Source of the DNA: Cudoniella acicularis
Taxonomy: Eukaryota; Ascomycota; Leotiomycetes; Helotiales; Helotiaceae
Direction: 5' to 3'
DNA: 64,000 nucleotides
NCBI GenBank assembly: GCA_013054445.1
Contig: JAAMPI010000068.1
Location: forward strand, 1 to 64,000
The position numbers and the translations under genes are program-made. The notes beneath the pieces were generated by a model. The model was not told where the DNA came from and made no database searches. It saw only the letters and a program-made list of their open reading frames with translations. How positions within the stretch are numbered: the first letter of the stretch is position 1; every line of letters begins with the position of its first letter. Below, piece after piece: positions 24,901-35,753 of the stretch.

Positions 24901-25261
24901 GCTCGAAGATCTAGATGAATTACTCGCTTTGTTAACGGAACATCCTCCTGGCTCGGTACCGCGTCCTTCGAAGGTTAGGAAAATGTTTGCTATGAGAGCT
25001 TGCAGGAGTAGCATTATGATTGGCAAGACTTTGACGCATAAACAGATGGAGAAAGTAGTGAAACATATGGGTGAGATTGATAAGCCGTGGAATTGTCCAC
25101 ATGGTCGTCCGACGATGAGACATCTATCTGGACTGGGAGTTTGGGATGAGTTGGGTTGGAGGGAGGGTGATGAGTTTGATGGCCAGAGGGCTCAAGCTAC
25201 GAATTGGGCGGCATATGTTAGATCACAGCGAGGCGACTCGGATTCAGCTACATCACCTTGA
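21960..25261 (+). CDS. PMS1: DNA mismatch repair protein PMS1 (MutL homolog), frame broken near the 3' end
   Basis: PMS1 pairs with MLH1 (MutL-alpha) and nicks DNA during mismatch repair. Exons: 21960-21992, 22041-22137, then 22189 onward. The GHKL ATPase motifs are present: [17 protein letters not shown] and [13 protein letters not shown] long acidic, serine-rich linker follows, then the C-terminal dimerisation/endonuclease domain with the metal-binding [12 protein letters not shown]. The frame runs to TAA at 24879-24881. The conserved sequence continues in another frame from 24854 ([36 protein letters not shown]) to the stop at 25259-25261. One missing base near 24851-24854 (GTAGGCAACGTTGCC) explains it; with one base added the protein would be 1067 aa. 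As read, it stops after 940 aa and lacks the last part of the endonuclease site. This is either a real mutation or a sequence error. Confidence 0.88.
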
Positions 25262-25510
25262 AGAAAAGTCGATTTTGGATGTATTTTTGGAAGCGTTTTG
25301 GAGGCACACTCTCGGTCAAAGTTAGGAGTTCGGGCGTCAAATCAGTTCTGTCTCTCATTTTTCATCTCAACATTGTACAGAACACCTGTTGCTAAGATAC
25401 CCAACCCCTCATCATGTCCATATTTCCATCACGTCCATCCCGATATCCCAATATACGCCATGCTAACAACATCCAAACAAAATCCCTAAATACTTTCCGA
25501 ATTATTTACA

Positions 25511-27287
25511 TCATCTACAATCCGCTTGGCTTCCTGTATCTTGTGCTCCATGCGCCTCCGAAGCCCTCTTCTGCAAGCTTTCCTGATGCATCTCTCTTCC
25601 GGTAGTCACCATTTTTATTTGCGAAATCGGTGCCAGAAGACACTTGTCTGCTGTTCCTTCCTCCAACCATGATTGGAGCGTTGCCGGCTTCAAATCACCG
25701 TAGTATTTTGCTTTGAAACTCTCCCGGAGTGGTTCAACGGACATTTCAGGCTCATAGGACATATCTGCTATATCACCGGTTTGACGATTGTTGCTGATCT
25801 CGGAAAGAGGTGAGTCTCGACTTGGCTGATAATTGTGACGGGGAGTTGGAGGATTAGCTTCTAATGGGTTTGGAAGTCTGTACTCGAGATCATCAGATGA
25901 GTCGTTTCGCTGGTGGAGGGCCTGGTAGCTTCCTTTCTTGAGGGATGAACTGTGAGAGCTGCGGGTTCGGGCTTTGGCGAGAGAATCAGAGGTGTACCAT
26001 CCTTCCGGTTGCTTTCCCATTGAACGCGAAGAACGGTAGGACTTTGAGTCCGACATGGGAACTTCGGTGTATGATTGCCTTTTTGGTGGTGTGGGAGTGT
26101 TGTACATGGAGCTTCGTTTTGGCGGGGTTGGAGGTCCAGTCTCATACATGGAGCTCCGTTTTGGTGGGGTTGGGGGGCCAGTCTCATACATGGAATTTCG
26201 TTTGAGATCTCCGGATGCCACTGAGGAACGAGCGGAGTTCGAGACTTGGTATTGTCTGCTTGGAAGGTCGCTGCGTGCATCCCGGGATGGAGGTGGAGTA
26301 GACTTGTAGGTTGAACAAGAATTGGTTGATTGAGTCCGTGTGTGGAAAAAAGGCATTGTTGGGGGTCGAGAAAGATCCTCATAGGTGGCTCCCGAACTCC
26401 GCTTCTCTTCCAACGGGGTTGAGAGGCGTTTCTCGGAGCTGGACAAGGTTGCGGCCGTCGAGATAGAAGACTTGCTGCGCTTGTGCCGGGAGGTCAAGTT
26501 GTCTTCCAGTGGGTTCATATCCGGAGGTAGATTGGTGATCTTGCGGAAAGTGACGGCTAAGTAGAGGGATACTACCAGAGATATGAGGTGGAGCCCAGCA
26601 GCAGTAGTTGCCGTAACAAATACGATTTCCGAGAATGTGACTACAAGCTCCTGATTGTTGAGGGTAACTGTCCACGTTTCTTGATGTACATCCGCAGCCA
26701 ACGCACTGAAAGCGTAAAATGGTATGAGAGATACGTCAAAAAATGATGCAAATAGCATATATGATGCCGAAGATGCGGGCGTCCTTCCCGCGGCTTTACG
26801 GGACAGGTGGTAAACGCCATAAATTGTGTGCAAAATTGCAACACCAGGCTGTGAACCGTCAGCTTTGCTCCCCACCCGGGAATTTGGGTCAAACATACTA
26901 CAATTCTCATGATCCAACCTGTAACATCGTCAACCCCCCTGATTATTATCATCATTGCCAAAAGGCCGCCTGCGGCCAGTACTTCGAGGCATCGCAAGAA
27001 CAATTGGAATATCCGCATCCACTTAATCCATTTCTTGACGGAAGGATTCATCGGCTTCGAATTCGTCTTTCCATATGGGAGGATAAGGTAGGAACTATTG
27101 CATTTCGTTAGCAGGAATCTACTTTTGGGGAGCACTAAACGTACTCAGGGTGCTGATTGAAAGATACTAGAGGACCCTCTGGCTTCACCCTACGAGGTTT
27201 TGGTTGTTGACTTGCACGAGTGACAGCTTTGGGATCGAACTCCTTAATCTTTATGGGATCATAAAGAAAGGGTGGCTGGACACCCAT
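25511..27287 (-). CDS. Fungal four-helix membrane protein with a long disordered tail
   Basis: Exons 27145-27287, 26899-27094 and 25511-26848 (minus) give 558 aa. Introns have a GTACGT donor with a CTAAC branch, and a GTATGT donor with a GCTGACGG branch. The N-terminus (FDPKAVTRA, GPLVSFNQHPDSYLILPYG) is followed by about four membrane segments in residues 65-240, including VLAAGGLLAMMIIIRGVDD and SYMLFASFFDVSLIPFYAF. The second half is rich in Ser/Pro/Arg and contains near-identical copies of SSMYETGPPTPPKR. The ordered part belongs to a family I recognise as common in filamentous ascomycetes but without an assigned function. An ATG upstream at 27401 is in frame but less likely. It is convergent with PMS1 (249 bp gap) and divergent from ARH1 (228 bp between starts, so a shared promoter). 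Confidence 0.8.
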
Positions 27288-27515
27288 TTTTGCGACTGAA
27301 GGATAGGAATGCGGAGAATTAGAGATACTGGCAACAATTAGAACTGGGATGCGGCTGTTGGAAATATGACAAAAGGGAACAGGGGAGCTCCACGTCGGCA
27401 AAGTTCACAGGGGAGTAGATCATCAACAAGCTTCGTTGCTATGGAGACGCCTCCTTATCAAGATTCGCGATAAAGCTCTCCGAAAATCTTTAGAATGACG
27501 TTGTGAACCAACGCC

Positions 27516-29135
27516 ATGATTGAGATCTCGAGACCGTGGATTTGCACAAGGTGTGCCAAATCAGTCGCGAGAAAAACTTATTCAATTCCCCGGCGAAACT
27601 ATTCTTCAATACAAAGACGACTTTATACAGCGAAACCTCATACCCAGGATGGAAGACCATTTCGAATGGCAGTCATCGGGTCCGGACCCGCCGGCTTTTA
27701 CACGTCGTACAAGGTGATGTCGAAAATTGAAAATTCGGTGATTGATATGTATGAGCATCTGCCAGTGCCATTTGGATTGGTGCGATTTGGTGTTGCTCCG
27801 GATCATCCTGAGGTGAAGGTAAATTGTGCTGCCTGCTAAATTGTTGGATCTTTAAGCTAATCGGCTCTATAGAACTGCCAGGACAAGTTTCAGGAGGTGG
27901 CCGAGTCACCAAGGTTTAATTTCATTGGAAACATATCAATTGGAGATCACGATGGAGCTCTGCCGCTGCGATCTCTTGTACCACATTACGATGCGATATT
28001 ATTTGCCTATGGAGCATCTCGAGATCGAAAATTAAACATACTAGGAGAAGATACTTTGAAAGGGATTTACTCTGCACGCGCATTTGTCGGCTGGTATAAT
28101 GGCCTCCCTGAATATTCAAATCTCACGCCAGATCTTACACAAGGAGAAGAGGCTGTCGTTATCGGCCAGGGCAATGTTGCACTTGATGTGGCGAGGATCT
28201 TATTGCAGGGCGTAGATGTTCTTCGCTCCACCGACATCACTGAGAATGCTATAGAAACTTTGAAGAAGAGCAAGGTCAAAAGAGTAAGGGTTATTGGGAG
28301 GAGAGGTCCTTTACAGGCAGCTTTTACAATTAAGGAAGTCCGGGAACTGGTCAAACTCCCGTCTGTGGCATTTCATCCAGTTGACACTTCTTTAATACCA
28401 GAGGACATCTCTAAATTGCCAAGACCACCTCGCCGGATTATGGAAGTCCTTAAAAAGGGTGGGAACGCTTCAATTTCAACGGCCCCGAGATCTTGGTCCT
28501 TGGATTTTTGCCTGTCGCCAAAATCATTTAATCCAAGCAAAGTCCTTCCAGACCAACTAGGGAGCATGTCTTTTGAGAAGACCACTCTAAGTCCGGATCC
28601 TTTCCATCCCACAGCCAAGGCTATTGGTACTAGTGAGATAATAGATGTTCCCTCATCGCTAGCCTTCCGCTCAATTGGATACAAATCCGAGGCTCTTCCG
28701 GGCTTTGAAGAGATAGGCGTGCCTTTTGATAACTGTCTTGGTGTTATACCGAATGATCACCTTGGGCGTGTAATAAACGACAATGACGGATGGTCAACTT
28801 CTGGAGGAGGAGCGCAGATTCCCGGATTCTACTGTGCTGGGTGGGTGAAAAGAGGCCCTACTGGTGTCATTGCAAGCACCATGGATGATGCGTTCTCAAC
28901 AGCGGACTCTATTGCAGAAGACTGGTATGCAAAAGTGCCTTTCATCAACCAGGGCCATAAGAGTTGTCTGGGATGGGAGGGAATAAAAGAGGAAGCGCGG
29001 GAAAAGAATTGTCGGAGGGTTACCTGGGAGGATTGGAAGAAGATTGATAAAGTTGAGAAGGAGAGGGGGCAGGAGAATGGGAAAGAACGAGAAAAGTTTA
29101 CCAGAGTAGAGGACATGCTTGCGGTCCTTGATTAG
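27516..29135 (+). CDS. ARH1: NADPH:adrenodoxin oxidoreductase, mitochondrial
   Basis: ARH1 passes electrons from NADPH through FAD to the mitochondrial ferredoxin for iron-sulfur cluster, heme A and coenzyme Q synthesis. Exons 27516-27818 and 27873-29135 give 521 aa. The N-terminal 48 residues are rich in Arg/Ser and suit a mitochondrial presequence. Then comes the FAD-binding MAVIGSGPAGFYTSY (residues 51-65), [25 protein letters not shown], the NADP-binding GQGNVALDVAR, and the C-terminal GWVKRGPTGVIASTM with FAD contacts. The intron falls exactly inside the conserved [13 protein letters not shown] block and is phase 0. The stop lies 38 bp from the stop of the convergent ETF-alpha gene. Confidence 0.95.
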
Positions 29136-29173
29136 GTCCAACCATGAATGTTATCAAAAAAGAATTGTATATT

Positions 29174-30275
29174 TTACTGTTTTAGCTTCTCAGTGAGCTC
29201 TGGCACCTTTTCGAAAAGGTCACCAACTAATCCTACATCAGCAACCTGGAAGATTGGTGCATCGGCGTCTTTGTTGATCGCTGCAATGACCTTGCTGTCC
29301 TTCATTCCTGCTAAATGTTGAATAGCCCCTGAAATACCAGCACAGAGGTACAACTGCGGGGCCACTACCTTTCCTGTTTGCCCGACTTGCAAGCTGTTGT
29401 CAGCATAGCCGCTATCCACAGCTGCTCTTGAGGCCCCAACTGCTGCTCCCAAAGCATCTGCCAGTGGTAACATAATTCTGTCGAATTCCTCCTTGGACTT
29501 GAGTCCTCGCCCGCCAGAAACCACCCTGCCAGCCGTAGCCAAGTCAGGTCTATCTGACTTTGCAAGGTCTTCTGAAATCCATTCCGAAATAGACTCAGCC
29601 TTCGGGTCTACACCATCCTCAATCGAGGCCGACCCGCCCTCTGCCCCGGCAGCTGGGAACGCAGTTCCTCGAATTGTGATTATCTTCGTTTCATCTGACG
29701 ATTCGACTGTGGCAATAGCATTCCCGGCATAGATAGGGCGCACGAATGTCTTTTCGTCCTCAATACCAGTAATATCGGATATTTGCTGGACATCTAACAG
29801 TGCCGCAACGCGGGGCATAAGACTCTTTCCAAAGGCGGTATGGCCTGCAATAATGTGTGTGTAGCCTCCCTTCTTAATGTTCTCCACAAGCAACGGTGCA
29901 TAGTTTTCTGGCAGTCCCTAAACCGCATGTCAGCAATAGTACGAGACACGAACTGATGGGAGCACAAACCTTGTCATACGCTGCATTCTCGACAGAAATG
30001 ATCTTCTCAATTCCCATGACTTTTGCTGCTTCCTCTGCGACAGCCTTGATATTCCCTCCGGCGATAAATGCAGTGATTGATCCGCCCAATTTTTGCGCCG
30101 CTGTCACCGCACCAAGTGAGCCATGGTTAAGTTTGCCATCTCTCTGCTCTAAAACCGCAAGTGATGACAATAATCGGGAAAGTGCTGAAAGAGACGCAAC
30201 CGGTGCTAGGCCCCCTCTCGTCCGTAATTGGCACCGCGCTTGGCGTAGCACAGAATGCCCTGCCCGTGGAATCAT
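29174..30275 (-). CDS. Electron transfer flavoprotein alpha subunit, mitochondrial
   Basis: ETF-alpha forms a heterodimer with ETF-beta and carries electrons from acyl-CoA and other matrix dehydrogenases to ETF-ubiquinone oxidoreductase. Exons 29970-30275 and 29174-29917 give 349 aa (family about 330-350). The start is the [11 protein letters not shown]; the open frame begins farther upstream only with TTG. The N-terminus is Arg-rich (presequence). The AMP/ETF domain has [12 protein letters not shown] and [18 protein letters not shown]. The C-terminal FAD domain has [53 protein letters not shown] and NKDADAPIF. The intron has a GTTTGT donor. Yeast has the same protein as Aim45. Confidence 0.95.
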
Positions 30276-30752
30276 CTTGGGTGGACGATGGATGAGCAAA
30301 GATCACGAAAACATGGTCAACACCTTTTGACATGAATAGTCCGAGGCGCATCCGAGGTAAAGCGCCCGCTATAACGCTCGGACCACATACACGGATCTCT
30401 ATTTTTGGTCGCCTTACTGCCTCAGGTTTTAAATCACGAGCTGGGCTGGAGTTGTCCCTTTTCGCTTCAGATGGATTTCGCGCTTGAATGCAGTCGCGAC
30501 TCTCAAGAAATTCTATCCAACTGTCAATTCACTGGACGCGCCCCAACGCTGAATCCATCAACCCCTCACTCTTCACCCACAGCCATTTCGCACAGGCGCA
30601 TACAGGTTGCTTTCTCAGGCGTAACGTGCATGCGCCATTTCAAGTCGATTCTTAGGTGCTGAGGACATTTGCGCAAAAGGACGGGCAGCAGCAGCGGAAC
30701 CAACAACCTTTTGCGACAACACGAATTGCGTGGAACTGCGAAAGTTTGAGAT
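30276..30752. promoter_or_regulatory. Divergent intergenic region between ETF-alpha and SWI3
   Basis: The 477 bp lie between two start codons and must contain both promoters. No open frame of note and no identifiable box were found. Confidence 0.5.
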
Positions 30753-32955
30753 ATGGACGAAGATTCTGTGAACTTTGGCTCGGACGCTGCGAGTGGTACG
30801 CCAGGCAGCAATTCTCTTGCTCAGCCCCCACTGCAGGGAGAGGCTGCTTCAAACGGGAAGTCGGTTGAAGGTATTCTATCTTCTTTCTCCTTTCTTCACA
30901 CTCACTAACAAGATACAGGTGGCGACATTTCTATGGCTGATAGCGGTTCTGATCCTGCCATAAAGGCGGACCCCTCCTCAACACCAGCTGTTTCGGACAA
31001 TCCGCTCGATGCGCTAAACGCTCCAAGGCGAGAAGGCGATGGCACAAAAGATGCGGAGATGGGTGGAACACAAGATGGTGTGAAGGAGGGTCAAGAAGCT
31101 GGTGCCGAAGCAGGAACAGCAGAGGAGCAGGTTGAGAAAACGAAAGCCACCATCGAGACGTCAGCCCGGGAGCACCTTATATCACAAACACATTCCATCA
31201 TCCTCCCAAGTTACAGCACTTGGTTTGATATGCACAAGATCAATGGTATTGAGAGAAAAGCTCTACCCGAGTTCTTCAATAACCGGAATCGAAGCAAAAC
31301 TCCAGCAGTGTACAAGGACTATCGCGACTTTATGATCAACACATACCGACTCAACCCTATCGAGTATTTGACAGTAACCGCGTGTCGAAGGAATCTCGCT
31401 GGAGATGTTTGTGCAATAATGCGTGTACATGCATTCTTAGAGCAATGGGGTTTGATTAATTACCAGGTAATTTATCGTCAAAACGACCCCAAAATATATC
31501 TGCTAACAATTTCCTAAGGTTGATGCTGATCAAAGACCATCAAATGTTGGGCCTCCTTTTACAGGACATTTCAAAGTCATCTGTGATACCCCTCGAGGCC
31601 TCCAGCCATGGCAACCCGCATCGGATCCTGTTGTAGTGGAGGGCAAGAAGAGCGCAGAAACTGACGCCAAGGCTACCGCTGCACCAGTACCAAAATCCGA
31701 TCTTAATCTTGAGGTTGGAAGAAATATTTATGAAGCAACCGCAAGGGAAGCCAAGTTCAACGCCAAGTCAGGTGATAAACAGGCAAATGGAGAAGCCCCG
31801 ACCACGAATGGAACATCAGACGCAGCTCCCAAGGCCATCGAAGATATTGTTAAGCCAGCAATTTCAAAAGTTAACTGCTTTTCTTGTGGTATTGACTGTA
31901 CTCGGGTACATTATCACAACTCCCATGCTGATACGAATCCACCACCCGGAGGCAGCAAGGTCAAGTATGATCTTTGCCCTAACTGTTTCGCCGAGGGACG
32001 AATGCCACAAAACCACCAGCAGAATTATTATAACAAGATTGAAAATCCAACTTACTCGGCAGTTCCGGATCGCGACGCACCATGGGATGACGGCGAAGTA
32101 CTTCGTCTTCTCGAGGCATTAGAAAGGTACGACGAGGATTGGGAGTTGATTGCAGAGTATGTCGGTACACGAACCAAGGAGGAGTGCGTTGTGAAATTCT
32201 TGCAATTTGAGATTGAAGACAAATACCTGGATGCAGAACCTGTTAGTCGGTCCACTGGCATCAGTATGCTAGGCCGCCAAGAAGGCCACCTCCCGTTCAG
32301 CCAAGCCGACAACCCTGTTATGTCTGTTATTGGATTCCTCGCTGGACTTACCGAACCAAGTGTCACTGCTGCAGCAGCTAATAAGACTGTCGACGCTATG
32401 AAACAGAGCCTTCGAGAACAGCTTGAGAAACCTAAGTCGTCAGAAAAAGGAAAGGAAAAAGAGGATCCGGATTCCATGCAAATTGACATACATCAAGAAA
32501 CCACGACTACGACAACCACCACGACAACACATTCCATGAGTGCTTTGGCCACTGTTCCTCTTGCCACTGTCGCTGCACGAGCCGGGGCTCTTGCCTCTCA
32601 TGAAGAGCGAGAAATGACACGCCTCATCGCAGCCGCTGTTAATCGTGAATTAGAAAAGATGGAACTGAAACTCAGGCAATTTAATGAGATGGAGCAAATC
32701 ATGCAAGCAGAAAGACGAGAACTTGAGCGAGGTCGCCAACAGCTATTCCTCGATCGCCTAGCGTTCAAGAAGCGTGTCGCGGACGTACAAGCGGGGTTGA
32801 AGACTGCAGCTGCTACCTCTGGCGAAGCAGGCATCAAAATGGCACAAGAAGTCATGGCGAACAGCGAGAAATTAACATTTCACAACGGGGTGACACCGGC
32901 GGAAAATGTGCAACCGTTGAGTGCGTCGGGTCAAATAAAGAGTTACGATATCTAG
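30753..32955 (+). CDS. SWI3/RSC8-type chromatin remodelling subunit
   Basis: This is a scaffold subunit of the SWI/SNF and/or RSC complexes (yeast Swi3, Rsc8); which complex cannot be told here, because filamentous fungi usually have one or two such genes. Exons 30753-30870, 30919-31466 and 31519-32955 give 700 aa. The N-terminus is acidic and disordered. A SWIRM domain is at about 125-222 ([40 protein letters not shown]). A Cys-rich ZZ-like zinc motif starts at about 342 (CFSCGIDC...CPNC). A SANT/Myb domain at about 407-456 has [21 protein letters not shown] threonine run (TTTTTTTTT) and a leucine-rich coiled coil close the protein. Introns are GTATTC..CAG and GTAATT..AAG. Confidence 0.95.
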
Positions 32956-33231
32956 GCGGTTTTTGCGAGAAGATTGGGCAGGATGACTATAATCTGGCGT
33001 ATAGGGGGTGTTGAATATGGATTTGTTCTGGTCACACCGCGAAAAAATGCGTTGATCATCGCATAACATGTATTTGCAAGCAAGACCTCTCTCACGAAGT
33101 CGGGGGGATTAATGACTTCTTCGATTTCAACTGTGTATTCCTAGAAATGCAAACTCACTTAAAATTCGAATGACTCTAGGTGTGTATTGGTAACTTGGAT
33201 TATGATTTCTGCCTCGTCTTTGATTATGAAT

Positions 33232-35427
33232 TCATTCGTCTTCTGAGCTGTCAACGTGACGTGAGCCAAAGCTTTGCTGCGCCATCCACTCATCTTGAAA
33301 TGCTGTGTGGAATTCATCGGACATTGAGCTTTCGTCTTCGGACACGTCAATCTCGACTGTCGCCTGTTCATTACCGGCGCCATTCTCTTCATCCACCTCA
33401 CTCTCGTCACCTTGGCTGTCTCGTTCCAGTTCATCACTAACATCCTCCACATCTTCATCGTCTTCCTCCGAATTCTCCACATTCCCATCCAACTCCTGGT
33501 CCCTCCTCCTTTCCTTCCTCTCAGCAGACTTCTCCCTCCGTCGCCTCTCCATCCTCCTTGCATTCCTCTCAAAGGCCTCCTTCTCAGGCAGGCCCCCTTC
33601 AAACACCTCCCACTCACTCCAATACTCTGTATACCGCCTCCAATCACTCATTCCCTGCAACTTCAACTTTTTCCCTTCTGGCTCCTCCACAGCCTCGGCC
33701 TTGACTTCAAATGGGGGTGTTTGATCGAGTATTTTCCAGAGTTCGAGTTCGTCTGCTTTGCTTTTTGTGGTGTCGAGGGCTTCAATGTAGTGGTTTTGGG
33801 CTCTTTGGAAGGCCTTTTTGGATTTGAGGTGGCCGCGGGTGGAGGTGTCGGTCTCGGGGGCGGAGGCGTCGAGGGAGGAGGTATCTAGGTCTGAGTCAGA
33901 AACGGAGATGTCGTCTGAATCTAGGAGAGAGGAATTTGAGTCTGAGTCTGATGGCGACGAGGGGATATCGGCTTGAGTTGAGCTTCCTGCGGACATTCGC
34001 CTGCGATGGCTGGCACGACTTAAAGATCGCGAGCGGGATCGAGTTCGAGAGCGAGGACGTTGTGAGGAGTTTAGAGCTGCTTCGACCTCGTCGTAGGTCA
34101 TTGGGCCGTTCTCGTTTTCGGCTTGGGACTCGTCGTTTATGACTCTTAGATGGCATCGCCGGGCTGCCTTTGTCCAGAAAGAGTGATTGTCTTTCTTCAT
34201 TTTGAGTATATCCAAAGCGGCTTCGACGTCGTCGCAATTGACTTCTGCGTATTTTCTCTTCTTCGAAGACATAGCTCGTTGTCTTGACATCGTGCAGAAG
34301 AGTACCGTAGAAACAAGTCGTTTTGTGATACTGACTGTTGAAGAATGGAAATCTTCAAAAGCGGTAGCTCGAATAGCTGGCTTTTCGCCATGCTCAGCTA
34401 GAGACTGCCAATTGTCGTTTTCGTAAGGTGCAGCGGGATTCATGAAGACTTTTTCGGACAGCTCCAGCCAATGCTTGAGATGGAATAGGTTTGCGGCGGG
34501 AAGAACTTGGTTAAACTCTGCCTCTCCTTCTCCATCTTTCCGGTATTTGTCCAGTTGACGGCTGACGGTTTCAGTTACTAGCCAGGCTTCTCCCCATTTG
34601 CCTTCTTCGACTTTTGCTTCTATTCGCTCCTGGCGAGAAGCAAGGGCATCTCCTGCCCTTTCAAGCACAGCACAACATTCTTCGCTGATTTGATTTGCGG
34701 CTGGTACATCCGCAAAAGAGAGCTGCCCCCTATCTTTCTGTTCAACTGAACCTTGATGTAAAAGATGAATATACTCATGGACTTCCGTCTCGGATTTGGT
34801 ACGAATTCGCTTGGCAATGCCACGAATATCATCTCGTCCTAAACGTGACAAGGCGGAGAAGAACAAGTCTTTCTCTGTTGGCGCCCATATCGATACTCCA
34901 AGTTGGCTTGCATTGAATGAGTCTTTGTCCTCCTTGAGCAGTTTTGCAGAAGCCTCCTGTATGTCTCTATTCAGAATTTCTCTATATTCCTCATTGTAAT
35001 AACCTTTCAAGCGTTTGGCTCGTATTTCAGTTCCCGATTTTGTCGCTCTCCTTTTTCGTGGGACGCGCCTTTCAGGAGTTGGAATCTGGCTTGGGGATTG
35101 CGGTGCCGTGAAATTTGCAGCCCATCGTTCTGCATCTTCACGAATTTTGGGGTCCTGAATCGTAGGCTCACTCGTGAGATCCCCTTCATCTTCCTCATCA
35201 AATTCTGAGCTCAAAACAACCTCTTCACTGGGATGTCTTGAAGACTGTAAGGACTGGTTCCTATTCCTGGATGTTGCGAGACTGGATGCTCGGGAATTCT
35301 TTGCCTTTGAGCGACCTTGATGTGAAGAGCTTTGATCGCTCTCTGGATTCTCATATGCTGATCCAGAATCGTCATCGGGATATGGGACAAGCCCACCAAA
35401 CGGGTCTATCTCATCACTGTCCATCAT
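33232..35427 (-). CDS. Rrn5-like RNA polymerase I upstream activation factor
   Basis: A single exon of 731 aa, starting at MMDSDEIDPFGG. Residues 1-140 are acidic and Ser-rich with a KRRATK-type basic patch. Residues about 138-226 hold YYNEEYREILNRDI and a SANT-like domain (IWAPTEKDLFFSALSRLGRDDI, KRIRTKSETEVHEYIHLL), the arrangement I associate with Rrn5, a subunit of the UAF complex that activates rDNA transcription. A helical middle region follows, then a long RS/acidic tail (SRTRSRSRSLSRASHRR, EEDDEDVEDVSDE). The low-complexity tail makes many spurious frames on the other strand. The assignment to Rrn5 is by motif pattern and could be wrong; a general SANT-domain nuclear protein is the alternative. 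It is divergent from IRC3. Confidence 0.7.
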   Translation of the reverse strand: MMDSDEIDPFGGLVPYPDDDSGSAYENPESDQSSSHQGRSKAKNSRASSLATSRNRNQSLQSSRHPSEEVVLSSEFDEEDEGDLTSEPTIQDPKIREDAERWAANFTAPQSPSQIPTPERRVPRKRRATKSGTEIRAKRLKGYYNEEYREILNRDIQEASAKLLKEDKDSFNASQLGVSIWAPTEKDLFFSALSRLGRDDIRGIAKRIRTKSETEVHEYIHLLHQGSVEQKDRGQLSFADVPAANQISEECCAVLERAGDALASRQERIEAKVEEGKWGEAWLVTETVSRQLDKYRKDGEGEAEFNQVLPAANLFHLKHWLELSEKVFMNPAAPYENDNWQSLAEHGEKPAIRATAFEDFHSSTVSITKRLVSTVLFCTMSRQRAMSSKKRKYAEVNCDDVEAALDILKMKKDNHSFWTKAARRCHLRVINDESQAENENGPMTYDEVEAALNSSQRPRSRTRSRSRSLSRASHRRRMSAGSSTQADIPSSPSDSDSNSSLLDSDDISVSDSDLDTSSLDASAPETDTSTRGHLKSKKAFQRAQNHYIEALDTTKSKADELELWKILDQTPPFEVKAEAVEEPEGKKLKLQGMSDWRRYTEYWSEWEVFEGGLPEKEAFERNARRMERRRREKSAERKERRRDQELDGNVENSEEDDEDVEDVSDELERDSQGDESEVDEENGAGNEQATVEIDVSEDESSMSDEFHTAFQDEWMAQQSFGSRHVDSSEDE

Positions 35428-35753
35428 TCCACCGAGGCTATTGACTTCAAACTAGCTCGATGAACTATAGAGCTTCGTCTAACAGTCATAGTTTCGCGCG
35501 TGTATGTGATTTACATAGTCAAAATGAGTTGTTATACAGAAATATAACAACAGTATCTCAAACTCGAGTCACTGGACGAGTTGTTATTGAATCAGATATG
35601 CTTGAATCATAGCTGGTGGTGTTGTAAGTTTCTCATCAACCCCGGCAGAAAAAATCGAGGGACGCGCCAGAGGTCGCTTGTCGCGTCTAAAAAAGACCGA
35701 CAACCACCGCAACCTCAGGAAGCTCACGAAGCTCTAATGGATTATACAAAAAC
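35428..35753. promoter_or_regulatory. Divergent intergenic region between RRN5-like and IRC3
   Basis: The 326 bp separate two start codons facing away from each other. No specific element is identifiable. Confidence 0.45.

Noticed and set aside
33305..33888. Two plus-strand frames of 139 and 158 codons
   Set aside because: They are antisense shadows of the acidic and Arg/Ser-rich coding tail of the RRN5-like gene.
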